NCBI GenBank assembly: GCA_013399305.1
Contig: VXAI01000067.1
Location: 310,001 to 374,000 of the forward strand
Origin: Rostratula benghalensis
Lineage: Eukaryota > Chordata > Aves > Charadriiformes > Rostratulidae
DNA length: 64,000 nt
Direction of reading: 5' to 3'
Shown here one piece after another: positions 13,561-38,249 of this stretch (position 1 is the first letter of the stretch; each line of letters starts with the position of its first letter). The position numbers and the translations under genes are program-made. The notes under the pieces were generated by a model. The model did no database searches. It saw only the letters and a program-made list of their open reading frames with translations, and was not told the DNA's origin.

Positions 13561-16500
13561 GATTTGTGGCTGGAGGATCAAGCCCCAGTACCAAGTCAGA
13601 AAGTAAACTTTTCAGTCCATTTATACATCTGCATGACCTGATGTCAAAGTCTACCTGGAAAGGAAAGAAGAGGAAAAAGAAAAGGAAAAGTGCAGATGGG
13701 TCTAAAGATGGCTTTGAAGTACAGCCCAGGAGTGGAGATCAGGAAGTGAGAGCTGTAATTGCAGCTGGGTATTAGTTTCCTTTTTTATTTCAGGAGAGCC
13801 CGCAGCATGGTGCAGTTTGTCTCTCTCCTGCAGAAAGCAGGCAGCAACAACACTCACCTCTGCAGGGGGACAGAAGGAGCTGTTAAGTGGAAGGGGCCAC
13901 AGAGACGAAACAACTCTTTGCATTTCTAATGCAGAGGCTAGTAGAAAGCATCATGAACAGGTCTGAAATGACTGTTATTACTTCTGGACCAGCAAGGAAA
14001 GCTGAAAACTATTTCTCATTTTGTTACTTGCAGGCTCTGTCTTAGTTCCTGGCAATAGGGCCAGCTTGAAGCAAATTCAATAGATAGGAGACAGATGTCA
14101 GATTCATGAAAATAGGTAGTTTGGCAGACAGAAGAGGTCCTGCAAAGACCCTGCAGAGTAAAAGGCCCCCACCCAAGCTCACGCTAGCACGAAGACCTGT
14201 GTGAGAAGGCACACCAGAGGGAAGCTGCCAGTGCTACAGAGACGGTACACTTAACTTCAGGCTGGGGGTGGGTTTATTCCAAGCTGTCCCAAACCTGGCA
14301 GTGCTGTGCCATTAGTGACCCCGACACTCTTCATAGCTCAGCAAGCTGGATGTTCAGCTGAACACTTGGTGGGCACAAGCATAAAACTCAGACCTCAGAT
14401 CCTACAGGCTTTTGACCGGAGCCGTGATAAAGCTGCCCATTACGGAGGCTGCCCTGGCCTGTCAGTGACACACTGCTACCACAAGCAGATGTGTCAGAAC
14501 AGGTTAATCGACATCCCACTGTAACTTTAATGCTATTAGTCAACACTAAACAAAGGTTTAAAATTTTTTCCTTCCTGAGATAAGCTGCAAAGCAAGGATC
14601 AGGGCTGCTGTGAGAAAACATGGACTCTTGGTATAGTGAAATAAACCTGTTTGATCCAGTTTGAAAGGTTTGTTAAGTTGAACTCAGGGGCCATGTTATC
14701 ACAGAAATGACTACATCTTGAAGACCATTGCAAAGGGTTTAGGTTTTGGTATTTGCTAGGCATACCTTGAGTGTCTGGCCATTACAAATCTCTTCTTATT
14801 TAGGAAAGAAATCTCATTTTGCATCATACTGTGCTTATCTTTTAGCAAAAGTGGGGGCAGGATCCAATATGCTGGTGTTTGCAGACAGCAGTGGTGCAGT
14901 ACAGCCCGTCTCTTAGCTTCACAATGAAGAAAATGAGCTACAATTGTGAAATCATTGCCTAACAATTGATAAGGACAACTACTGCAATCCTCTTCCCTGC
15001 CTCTTCTTGGCCAGCATCCCATTTAGCACACATTACTGGGTATACAGAAAAGAGAATGGCAATGTGGCTAAAGTACAAGCCACACACAGAGAAGACATAG
15101 ATTATTTACCTCTATGACTTTTCTGATTTCCTTTTTCACTATGGTTTAAAAACCACAGTCTTTGCAATTAATTTTTTGTGATTATATTTACCATTCGCCT
15201 AACAGCCCTTGAGCTCTCCCAAGGAATAAAGCTTTTTAAGTAAAAGTGGGGGGAAGAAGCTGGAGAGACCAATTCCTTCAAAACAAAGCCATGTCAGGTA
15301 CATTGAACAAGGTGCTGCAGGAGACTCTTTTAGAAGGCTTTTGCAGAAGAATGAGTTTTCTGCTGGCCCTGTTTCAAATCAAGACAGCCACCCTCATTTC
15401 ACACTCTTTTTTCAAGAACTCCCTGCAACACCACAAACACTTTGCAACATTAGATCCCAGCTCCTGATGTCAACCGTGCCAAGAAAAGTCCAGCCCACCA
15501 CAAGACCAAAGAAATTTGGCTCAGACTTTCTTGCCCAGAAAGGAAGGGTGGATGTATACAATTCCTTGGTCTTCAAAGTTCATGATGATTGGAAAGAGCA
15601 AGCCCACACACCTAGAAAAAGTCACTGTTGCCACTATCAAATGAAGAATGCAATGACCAATTTTTTCCCCATGAGAGCAAAGTCAATGGTAAACTAAATA
15701 CTTGTATGTATTAATTATTAGATAAATAGTGACATCACAAAGCGTTAAGTAATGGTACTTTAAAGAATATTTTTTTTAAAAGAGTGTTATTTCTTTCTGT
15801 TCTACATGGATGTCCCACACTCAGCAGTGATCATATTGTTCACTAGTCAACTGCAGACAAATCTAACAGTGTAGTGTAATTTTCACATGAGCTGTGTAAC
15901 AGAGCCTGGATCACTGAACTGTAGCTCCCTTGATCACAGTTCAGTAATAGAACTAACTAGGGCCAAACTCTGCCCAACATCCCTATAAACATCAAGCAGG
16001 TCACCTAACAGTTATTTCAGTGCCCTGCTGACTCAGAATGAACACAGGGAAAAGAGTAAAGATAGATTGTGTTTGAATTTAAATTTGCTGTTCAAAAGCA
16101 CATCACTGATGTGCTACTATGATGAGATTTCAATTTGCAGAAGGAATAATACACAATTCACAACCAATTGCTGCATCTGTAGAAACTTAAATTGTATTTT
16201 GTCCTAATGAATTGGAATATATTAAGGGTAATGTGAATAGCTTCCAGTTCATCTTAACTCCTCTTTTTTCAGTTATATTTTATATTTCTAAAAGCAAGTG
16301 GTGTATTTTCATTAGCAGAAGGAAGTAATCTGAACAGTAATCTGAGGGAAGAGCAACTGCTGAGATAGACCACCTCACCTACAGAAATCTCACCTGTATC
16401 ACAGCTCAATAAAATACCAACATTTGGTCTTAGTTTCCTGTAGAAAGGGAGACATAAATGAACCCCAAGGAGGGATCTAAAAGAATGGGGAACAACCCTA

Positions 16501-18767
16501 TAAATGCATGGCTCTAAAATTAATGGCTATGTTAATACATTTTTTGTAGTGCTCACCCCATGTGAGATAGGTTTCAAAAGGCAGAGATCAATCCTCGTTT
16601 GGTCTTAATGTAATTTCTGACACCCTATTCAAGCCAGAACAGTACAGTCAGCCCTTAAGGAAATGTCTCACTGTGTCCTTGCACTCTACACCAATTGCTT
16701 TCACGTACATAGATACACACTTTTTGATGCTGAGAAATAAGTACTTTATGCATGATCAAAGAAATTATACCCACAGGTGAAAAACATTTTGAGGTGTTTT
16801 CATATTGATCAAAACATCAACAGGAACAAGAAGAATAAACAAAAATTCTTCCAAAACATCCCCTTGGGTAGACTGGAGGAAAGCTACTGGCATCACAGCA
16901 GCACCCTCTAGTGCTGCAGTCATTGGGATTTACCAGCATTTCGTAGACAAAATTCAACATTTGGTGTCAGGATGTAATTTTACTTGTCCCCTGAGGTCTC
17001 CAAGCTGGACAAAACCTGGCACACAGGGCCCTAACTGCCAAGAGGCTTGTGCTCATCACATGCCACAGGCTGAAGGGGCCAGGTCCTGGTGTGGGTGGAA
17101 GCCAACATGCACTGATGAATGAGCGTTAGTCCCCGTTACTCTGTGCAAACCGCCAAATCAGTTTTCAGGCTCATTGCAGGCCTGTGGTTATGGGAAGGTT
17201 ACGGGAAGGTGTTTCAATGAGACATTCCCTTTCTTCATGTGGATAAGGCTTACTCTGTAAACACTTGCCTGCCCTTAAGGGTCTCACACAGGCAGTGCTA
17301 CAAGTTACTTACTGGTGAGTTCTTTCTAGGGTATGTGCCTCCCTATGCAATGTGAAGGTTTCACTGATGCAACTCACAATAAGGGCAGAATATGAACACC
17401 ATCTTGTGGACAAAATGAGACACAGATGACTAAGGAGAGAAATCCATCAGTACTAACAAATGTTTTAATAAAGAGCTGGAATTACTTGGGGTCCTTGTGG
17501 TGTGTTAACAGCACCTACAGTACAACATAGTATTTCCCAAATGATGGGAATAAAGAGCAGCGCAAAAGCAGAGAATAGTTTTTGATTGTTCAGTGGTAAA
17601 GAAATCTGTCTACTCCCACAAATTTCAAATAATGTAGAGATGCAACCCCAAACGTAACTACTGCCAGTCTCAACAAAATACGTGCATAAGTCCAGCTCCT
17701 TAAGCTGGCTGAAAATTCATCTGCCACGGTGGTGAAACATAAAATAAAAAGATGGAGGCAAGACTGAGTATGTAAAACAGGGTGGGTGAGATACCATACT
17801 GTTGAAGGGGAAGGTTCAGTATGACTGAAAAAAACCCACAAATTGCTCTCCTGAAGTCATGCAGAAGCTGCAGGGCAGCCAAACCAACCCTTTCTCACCT
17901 CACTCCCTGCAGCTATAAGGAAAGCCTAGGAGGAATTAATGTTGCTTCAAGTGCTATACACAGCTACACCCATTCAAAGCAATTAAAAACTCAGCCATCA
18001 TCACCTCACGCTGCTGTGTGTTATCCTTTGTGCTTGGGAAGTACAGATCCTACTAAATCAGACAGAAATAAGTACCAAGCATTGGTGAAATGTCTGCATC
18101 CAAGATCAGCCATGCTCAGAGGTGACTGTATCTTAGGGTAAGTGCTGTAGCAGGGGTAGAGACCATCAGGTCCATTATACTGTTTCTTCCCTGCTAAAGT
18201 GTGGGTGCATGTAAGGTGCACCATAAGGTGCTTCTCTTTAAGTACAGACCTACCATTTACTTTTGGTTCTAATAATTCTGAGTGCCTCATATGCAGTTCA
18301 CAGAATCTGCCTTAAATGTGGCAAGGCCACAGTTATAGTCGCAAGAGTTTTGTCACTTTAGCATCTGACACCCCACCCAATTGAGATAAAGATCAAAAAA
18401 TCCCTAAAGGCAAGTACTGGAACTTAAAAAAAAATTACACAAAAATCCCTACTTTGCCATAGTTGTGCTCTAAGGCAGTAGGACAGGTATGCTACACAAC
18501 AGCAAACAACACCAATGAGATGCCAACACAAAAGGTACTTCTACACTTTTTTCTACATGGGAACCCACAGAAGCATAGTTAAGTCTATTGGGTCATTAAA
18601 CGATCATCCATGTAGACAATAGATAGATCAACATACCTCAGTCTCTGCTAGTTGTTCCTCCTACTTATCCCTGTCAGATGGGATTCATTCATGTTATCCT
18701 GTCTGGGTCTCAGCCAAATTAGCCTCCCCTTCAATCTTGTCCTGCAAGACACAGAGGGAGCAGGGAG
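13561..18767. other. Intergenic sequence
   Basis: Five kilobases without a convincing gene. A 10-bp-arm inverted repeat is at 15913-15945. The open frame at 15341-15697 (118 codons) is unrecognised and lacks supporting context. Confidence 0.55.
15913..15945. repeat. Perfect inverted repeat, 10-bp arms
   Basis: ACTGAACTGT at 15913-15922 and ACAGTTCAGT at 15936-15945 are exact reverse complements around a 13-base loop. Confidence 0.85.
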
Positions 18768-20230
18768 ACTGTAGAATAGTTCGAGTTGGAAGGGATCTTT
18801 AAAGGTCATCTAGTCCAACCCCCCTTCCAATGAACTGGGACATCTTCAACTAGATGGGGCTGCTCAGACCATCACCCAAGGTGACTGAATGTTTCCAGGG
18901 GTGGAGCATCTACCACTTCTCTGGGTAACTTGTCCAAGTGTTTCACCACCTTTAGAGTAATAAAAAATTCTCTCCTCTCTCTAGTCTAAATCTACCCTCT
19001 TTTAGTTTGAAGCCATTACCCCTTGTCCTATCACAACAAGTTTGTCCCCATCTTTCTTATAAGCCCCCTTTAATTACTGAAAGGCTGCAATAAGGTCTCC
19101 CTGGAGCTTTTTCTTCTCCAGTTGCCCTCACAAGAGAGGTGCTCCATCCATCTGATCATTTTTGTGTCCTCCTCTGGACCCGCTCCAATAGGTCCATGTC
19201 TTTCCTGTGCTGGGGGCTCCAGAACTGGATGCAGCACTCCCAGTGGGGTCTCAACAGAGCGAAGTAGAAGGGCAGAATCATCTTCCTCAACCTGCTGGCC
19301 ACATTTCTTTTGATACAGCCCAGGATACGGTTGGCCTTCTACACATTGCCAGCTCATGTCTGGCTTTTCATCCACTAGTACCAACTCCTCCTCAGGGCTG
19401 CTCTTATTCTTTTAATCCCCCAGCCTGTATCAATACCAGGGGCTGTCCCAACCCTGCAGGTCCCTGCACTAAGGTTCATATCTGGCCCACTTCTCAAGCC
19501 TGTCCAAGTCCTTCTGGATGACATCCCATCCCTCAGGCATGTCAGCCACACCACTCAACTTGGTGTTGTCCACAGGCTTGCTGAGGGTGCACTCAATCCA
19601 ACTGTGTCTTTGATGAAGACATTAAACAGCACCAGTCCCAATACAAACCCCTAAGGGCCACGACTTTTTACCGATCTCTGTCTGGACGTTGAGCCATTGA
19701 CCACCACCCTCTGGATGTGACCATCCAGCCAACTCCTCATCAACTTAACAGTCCACCCATCATATCCCTACTCTCCTCTCAGTTTAGAGAGAAAGATGTT
19801 ATAGGGGACCATGCCAAAGGCCTTACAGAAGTCCAGACAGATGACATCTGTTGCTCTTTGTCCGCTGATGTAGTCATTCTACCACAGAAGGCCACTAGGT
19901 TCATCAGTGTCATGGTTTGGGACAGTCAGGCAGGACTTGCCCTTGATGAAGCCACAATAGCTGTCTTGAATCATCTCCCTGTCCTCCGTGTGCCATAGTG
20001 TAGCCTATCTTCCTAAGCACAGAAGTGAGGCTGACAAGGTGGTGGTTCCCAGGATCCTCCTTTCTACCCTTTTTGTAAGTAGGTGCAATGTTTCCCTTTT
20101 TCCAGTCACTGGGGACTTCACCACCATGGAGGGTGGCTTGGCAACTACATCAGTCAATTCCCTCAGGACTCTGGGATGCATCTCGTCAGGTCCCATAGAC
20201 TTAGGTATGCGATGACATAAGCTGTTACAG
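18768..20230 (-). mobile_element. CR1 LINE, 5'-truncated, reverse orientation
   Basis: The plus strand begins TAGAATAGTTCGAGTTGGAA, GGGATCTTTAAAGGTCATCT, AGTCCAACCCC, the reverse complement of a CR1 3' end. It continues through recognisable CR1 ORF2 segments up to about 20215. On the minus strand broken reading frames still show reverse-transcriptase text such as PKSMGPDEMHPRVLRELTDV. Many stops and frameshifts show it is dead. No 5' end is visible beyond 20230. Confidence 0.92.
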
Positions 20231-23200
20231 AGCACGCATTGTATTTGCTAGTCTATATTTTTGTGAGGCTGCCCAATTCATGACTCTACCAAGCTTATGA
20301 AAATAACAGAGCAGTAAGAAACTGGAAAGTTCTGTTTCTCCTTCAGACATCTGACTTCATTAACTCATAGATCGTGACAACTTGCTATAAACTAATGAAT
20401 GAACCACTAAGTTGGGAGATCATTCATTATCATAAAGCTATTTCCTGCCTGCTTAATTAAGCTCCAAGAACACTCAAGCAGAAGCAGACCCTCTCGGGAA
20501 GTGACAAATACCAGAGGCTGAGGAGCATCCTGACAGTTTCAGCACAGCTAAAAACTCCGGGTTCTCTCCCAAGCAGGAATAAATAGCCTCAGCCAGCCTA
20601 GGAGGCTGGAACAGGAAATTCAACTCTAGCAACATCTTAGACTAGTAGAAGTATCTGTGGATCTAACGGTGTAATTTCCACCAGCACTGCATAAAACCAG
20701 AGACAAAAAATTCTTTTGTGCAGTGGGCTTAATTTTTGATCTAAAAACCAATACTAACTTTACATGGAGTCGTGTAGACATCAGCCTTCCCTTCTTAACA
20801 ATTAACATTGCAGTTGAAGAACAGTCCATCAAGCTTTGCAGTCGTGGTTAATCTTATGCATGCCAAAAAATGGAGCCAAAAGAGAGCATTTTAAGCAAAG
20901 AGAGCAGAAACATTCAGGAAATACTAAAACAAGAAACAACCATTTTCTGCTGGCATAGGCACAGCCCAAAACAACTGACTGGCAAAAATAATTCTCTCCC
21001 TTCTGTCCACTAAGTAGGGAAAGTAAAATAACCCTCCTTCCTCCATTTTGTACTGTATAGGCACTTACTGTTCCCAACTATGAACTAAGGATACACAGCA
21101 GGAGGCTATTGCCACCTCAAAGATTTTACCTTCTTTCCACATCCTCTCTGGCTTGGTGCTAGTACTTTAAGAATTGCATCTTATCTAAAATACTGACGTG
21201 AAGAATCTTTATTACAGGCATGCATGCAACTACACATGCCTTCGCATAACCAGTGAACCTACTATCGCTGAGTTTGAGGAGCAAAACGGAAGGAAAATCC
21301 TAGCTCCCCAGGGCCCCTGCCCAGGGAATCATTAGCTAATTCCCTGCAGCTGAGCCCAGCCCACCCTGAAAAACTTTCAGTAGATCATGGAACTGATTTG
21401 TCACTTTTCCTTACAGCTGTAATTGATGTACTGTTTTAGGCCTCCCAGTCAGGTCTGTGTTTCTGCTGCTTCTTTTGAAAGTACTGTCTGTTTTGAAAGC
21501 TGAAGCTGACCTTCTGCCATGAAATAGCAAGCATTTCAGGCCTTCTCAGCCAGTGAAAAACAAATTATGGAGAAATCAAGTCAAGGCTACATTTAATTTG
21601 CTTTATTTACATATAAATTGCAGCCTGGTACAGAGGTGGTCAAACACCATCCTGCCTGCTTTCTCCAGCCAATAGTATCCTGTTGCCCACATGTAATTTG
21701 GCCTCAAAAATTGCTTATAATTAAATATCAAAGCAGAAACCAAGCCCTTCTGTTTCTCACTGTAGATTCCTATTTCCAGGGTCTTGTCTAACCAAAACCA
21801 ACCGTGACACAGCCTGACCTCCCTCTCTGAAAGAATAAATAACTCAGAAGATTATATGTATTACGGGGTGGAATCCACTATAACAACATTATATATCAAG
21901 TTCCCTTCATCATTCTTCTAAAGGTTTTGCTGTCTCTGTATCACTCCCTCTTAAATGGAAGGTACTGGGGAAAATGTTGCTTCTCATCAGCGCTTTTCAA
22001 GTTCTTCCATTATAAAGCAAGCCCACTAGACCTTTACAATTTACCTTTGAACTTTTTTTAATATTGCATTGTCCACTTCATAAATTCTCTTCTATAGCGC
22101 AGAATCGCACCTCCAAATAACACTGATAGGACAGAAGAAATTGTGAGCCATGGTAATTTTACATTTGGTAATACAGACATGCATATCCACCCTAGGGACA
22201 TTTGTAAACATACCTGGGAGTAAATTCTCATACTCTCTACAGTGGTGGGAAAATATTGCAGTTCCAGAAGAGATACAAACTTCATCCTCCCTGGCCTTGT
22301 GCTGCTGGACTTACAAAGAATCCCACAAGGTTCCCAAGCCTTCAGCACTTCTGTAGACTGGAGTGGTTTCCAGGCATTTATAGTTTGACCATCACTATAT
22401 CTCATGGAGTAGTGTGGTTTTCTTTCAGCTTATGTGGAAACTGTTTGGCTGACCAATTTATGGTCAGTGAAGGGGTCAGGTATGAGAAGGCCTCAAAAAT
22501 ATTCACACCACCAGGTCCTCTGTCCCAAAACAACGGTAGTAACACTTTCTTGTGTCAGTGCATTTCTGCTACTGTGTCTCTGCAATCTGTGTTCTGAACT
22601 ACTAGTGAAAGTAGACAGAAAGCTTCTGCTTATATGGAACTACTCCCCGGCCTTGAAAGAAAGAAAGATGACTTGTTGAAAGAAAGATGACTTAAGAGAC
22701 AATTCTATTCCCAAACTTCCAGGGATTAGGTTAAAGAACTTTATTACTGGCATAAAAAAAACAATCTTCAGAAGCATATTAGTGGTTTCCAGGCTAAAAG
22801 ACTTGGTACTGAGTTCAGAGTTTAAGATAAAAAAAAGAGGGATAAGCAAAAATGCTGGGAAAAGGCTGCAATGTTTATAAAGTCAGAGTTTTATCACCTA
22901 AATTTGGTGCTGAGTAATAACTTTTTCTAAATGGAATGTCTTTCTTGGAAAAGAAAGCGAGCAATTCCAGCTAGCCTATTCACTTCACCTAAGTAAAACA
23001 ACAAAACTCCCGGATATGAAAGAAATGAGATATTCATTCTTGAAGCTGCTTTTGAAATGTATTACAAATAAGGCGGCTACAGCTAACTATGACATTAGAA
23101 ACCTTGAAATATTTTTTTCTCACGGTCTAAATACAAAAGCATAGTAAAAACATTGCTTTCCTGTTAAACTAGAAGCCCGAGCTTCCTAGTCACTACTTTG

Positions 23201-24819
23201 GTTTGGCTGGGTTGGTTATTTCAGCTTCCTAAAATGAACTGAAGAAAAAAAAAAAATCAGAGGCATGCTTGCTGCAAAGACAGCTTTGTGTCAGCATTAC
23301 AGCTTGTGGATTTGTCATCAAAGTAATAATTACTACACATTCTTTAAAAAACTAGGGAAACACTTAAGTGTTGAGTAGATTGAAAGAATACATAGTTGCA
23401 TGGAAGGGCATCACATGCCTAAAAAGAAACAGCCCACAAGCAACAAAGCCTGAGAATCACTGGGTAAGAATCCATATAGAACAGAAAAGGATGAAAAAGA
23501 ATTCTGGCATTTTTTTCCCTCAAACTGAAAAAAAATTTAACTTAACACAAAGGGTGAATCCTTATTGGATTTTCTGCCATTTGCTTTTAGCATTTCTCCC
23601 AGATGGGTATAAACAATTACCCAGGGTTCTTTATAATTTTTTAGTCATGCTCATGAAAGGATACTCATCCCTTGAAATTCAACACTACAAATCAGAACAG
23701 TGTATGAAAGGCAGTAACTGAAAAACTTTAGAGTTCAGACATTTTGGGAAACTATACTTAAGCTACTAATCTAACGCTGAAACTAAAGGGGTCTTGAATA
23801 TTTCCCTCTGATGTCGAAATCTCCAATCTGTGGTATTTTTGAAGCAACAATAACTTCATTACCAGAATAAACAGGCAGACATCCCCACCAATCCTTCCCC
23901 TCCTGTTTCTCTGAAGAATAAGAAATAAATTACTATCACATCAGAGCAGACAGCAGTGTGTTTTCCAGAGAAAGAGAACATTAAGGTCATGTCACATGCA
24001 GCACTTGCATCATTGGGGGTCAACCATGTGTATTCAGGAGGAAAAAAGAAATTGTGATGGTCTTATACCACAATTGCTTCAGAAGAACACACTGAGAAGA
24101 AGTCAGATAATTTGTAACATTCATAAAGCACCACTGCCCTGTCAAGTAGCGGTCATGTATAAAACAATATGAAAATACAGTCTTAATCCTGGAGGTATCA
24201 GGGAGTGTATGCACCTGCTACTAATCCACAGTTGGACAGAGTGTGATATTTTATGCCAGGCACAAACACACAGACATCATTCCAGCACTACAGCATTCAG
24301 ACCAATGCAAGAGATGACCTGCTGTGCATGATTATCCACACAGCTGTCCAGCTCCACTATCAATATTAGAAAGCAAAGACTGATTACAGGAAGAGTAAGA
24401 TGAATTTGATTTTAAAGGAAAAAGAAGGACCTATACTTGGTCAAGTGCTAGCAATGTTTCAGTAGCTCTTGTAGTCTAGCATATCTTAAAGCATTCTAGA
24501 TTGCTGAGATATAATCCTCTTCAGTCTGGGTAAAATTTAGTTTATGTGTGAGCATATTATGCCTGACATCTTTTGTCAAGGTGCACTGCATTGTCTGACT
24601 TAATAGATTACTCCACACTTGAGGAAGAAACATCTATTAGTGTTATTTTCCCCCATCAGTCATACTTCTGTGAAAACAGAAGCAGAAACATACTACATGA
24701 ACAACACAGTACAAGGATTTTCTGTATTATACAAGTGCCTAAGATGCTGCACATTTTACAGAAAAAAACCCCCCCTTATTTTGTATTTCCATCTGTATTC
24801 TACAAATGCCCATCCAGAC
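20231..24819. other. Intergenic sequence between CR1 and GATM 3' end
   Basis: About 4.6 kb with no convincing gene. Contains a short tandem duplication at 22659-22693 and one exon-like open frame on the minus strand (22058-22120) that I do not accept as a gene (see rejected items). Confidence 0.55.
22659..22693. repeat. Short tandem duplication, period 19
   Basis: GAAAGAAAGATGACTT occurs at 22659-22674 and again at 22678-22693, a local duplication of 16 identical bases. Confidence 0.9.
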
Positions 24820-24836
24820 ATTCCATGCAAAATACC

Positions 24837-24842
24837 TTTATT
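24837..24842 (-). other. Polyadenylation signal AATAAA, likely GATM
   Basis: A canonical hexamer on the minus strand (TTTATT on plus), the first after the GATM stop. The following 30 bases on the minus strand are moderately G/T-rich, as expected for a downstream element. Confidence 0.55.
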
Positions 24843-25002
24843 AGCATAAAAAGTAAATATTCAGGAATCACTGCTCCAATCCCTTCACAGCATCTGTCAT
24901 GTTTGATACATCTTTCTGTATCTGCTACAGCTGGAGGAAGAAGGGGCTGTAAGATGTCAGAGGTTTTGGGTTAGAGAGGGATTGTTGGTGGTGGGATTAT
25001 TT

Positions 25003-25050
25003 GGTTTTTTGTTGTTGTTGGTTTTTTTGGTTTTGTGCTTTTTGTGTTTT
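25003..25050. repeat. T/G low-complexity tract
   Basis: Interrupted T and GTT runs within the inferred GATM 3' UTR; on the mRNA strand this is an A/C-rich tract. Confidence 0.8.
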
Positions 25051-25789
25051 AAGTTATGTAAACAAGTCAGAGTGAAACCTGTACAAGCAGAATATTAGCT
25101 ATCAGTTGTATACTTAAAAGTTAAATAAAACCAAATTTCAGCAATACAAAAAGCAATATAAAAAAGTATTCAAATGCACATCATGCATGAGAAGAAAAAT
25201 GTAGGAAGACATGGCAAATAAGTGAACATGTCTTAAAAGTTAAATCATACTGGAAGTTCTCTAGATATCTGTATGGCTCAACACGAAAAACATTGTAAAA
25301 TTACTTGGTTCCATAAGACATCTGTACAGTTGTGTCTATTTTAACCTCATTAAACACAAATATATTAGAATAGCAGACTGATTTATAGGAATAAGAAAAG
25401 TTTACTCAAGTTTAACATATCAAGCTGCCTATTTGATAGAGTAACCAGACAGAGGTAGATGTCCAATATTAGTGGCCAAGCTATTCTAGCAAGACCTTTT
25501 AGCTATCTTGTCAAGTTTTCACATTCAAAGCCAATGTGAAAAGGCTTCATAGATGAAGGATTTCTTTCAAAAATCCAGCCAGAAAACCTGTATTGTTGAT
25601 GGAAGTAGTTCCAATTATACTGCTGAAAGTGAAGAGTATGTAAGAATAAATCATTTACCGGACCACTGTAAGGACACCACTGATCAAGCACTAGAGCTCA
25701 TACAGTTGTTTTAACAGAAGTGAAATTAATTTGTTCATTTCTTATGCTTATTTTAGAAGCTGAACCATTGCCACTAATCTGGCTCATAA

Positions 25790-37846
<12,057 letters not shown>

Positions 37847-37904
37847 CTCTGCTGGCAGGCGAGATACGCCGGCAGCGCAACTGCGCCCTGCGCCCAGGCC
37901 GCCG

Positions 37905-37912
37905 CTTTTATA
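37905..37912 (-). promoter_or_regulatory. GATM: GATM TATA box
   Basis: The minus strand reads CTATAAAAG about 60 bp upstream of the GATM ATG. A start of transcription 25-30 bp further on (near 37880) would give a short 5' UTR of about 35 nt. A TATA box inside a CpG island fits a strongly tissue-regulated metabolic gene. The assignment is by position and consensus only. Confidence 0.65.
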
Positions 37913-37932
37913 GCGGCCGCCGCGCACCGGCA

Positions 37933-37943
37933 CCGCCCATTGG
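37933..37943 (-). promoter_or_regulatory. GATM: GATM CCAAT box abutting a GC box
   Basis: The minus strand reads CCAATGGGCGG, a CCAAT (NF-Y type) site directly followed by a GGGCGG (Sp1 type) site, some 20 bp upstream of the TATA box. The order CCAAT/GC box, TATA, start codon is a classical core-promoter layout. Confidence 0.55.
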
Positions 37944-38105
37944 CTGAGGCGGGGCGCGGAGCCAGTCCCGGGGCCGGTGCGGAGCCGCTGCCGACGGGGC
38001 GTCCCCGGTTTAGGGGGAGATGAAGAAGCGCCTGGAGCGATCGAGCTCCGGACCGGGCTGGGTGAGGCAATGTGCAAAGCTGACTGACAGATTCTTTCGA
38101 CATAC

Positions 38106-38249
38106 CTGGATTTCATGTCCACAGATGGCTCTTCAGCAGCCACCTGACTGAAGGTTTCCAGGCAGGATTCAAATTCTGCTGTGTAAAATATACTGAAGTG
38201 CATCGTTCAGTTGGTTTTAGTCATCAAACATGCATGTTCTTCATTAAAC
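38106..38249 (-). other. Candidate minus-strand exon upstream of GATM
   Basis: On the minus strand a pyrimidine-rich tract and CTACTACAG acceptor precede a 144-nt segment that ends at a near-perfect TCCAG|GTATGTC donor. From an ATG at 38203, preceded by an in-frame TGA, it is open (MHFSIFYTAEFESCLETFSQ and on to DMKSR) to the donor. Spliced to GATM exon 2 it would be out of frame, so it could only be an alternative 5' non-coding exon with an upstream ORF. It could also belong to another transcript, or be chance. Confidence 0.3.

Larger units (their letters stand above)
24820..25789 (-). other. GATM: Probable GATM 3' untranslated region
   Basis: The stretch after the TAA stop holds no coding sequence. 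The first AATAAA downstream on the minus strand is at 24842-24837, so a 3' UTR of roughly 0.97 kb is inferred, similar to the known size of vertebrate GATM mRNAs. No ATTAAA variant was seen between stop and signal. The true cleavage site is not known. Confidence 0.6.

Noticed and set aside
19070..20235. Several open frames of 60-100 codons on both strands
   Set aside because: They lie inside the CR1 element and are remnants or shadows of its reverse-transcriptase region, not host genes.
22058..22120. Minus-strand frame LFGGAILRYRREFMKWTMQY before a stop, preceded by TCTGTCCTATCAG, resembling a last exon of a small membrane protein
   Set aside because: I recognise no family, no companion exon was found, and the upstream part of the frame is unconvincing. 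It would need transcript evidence.
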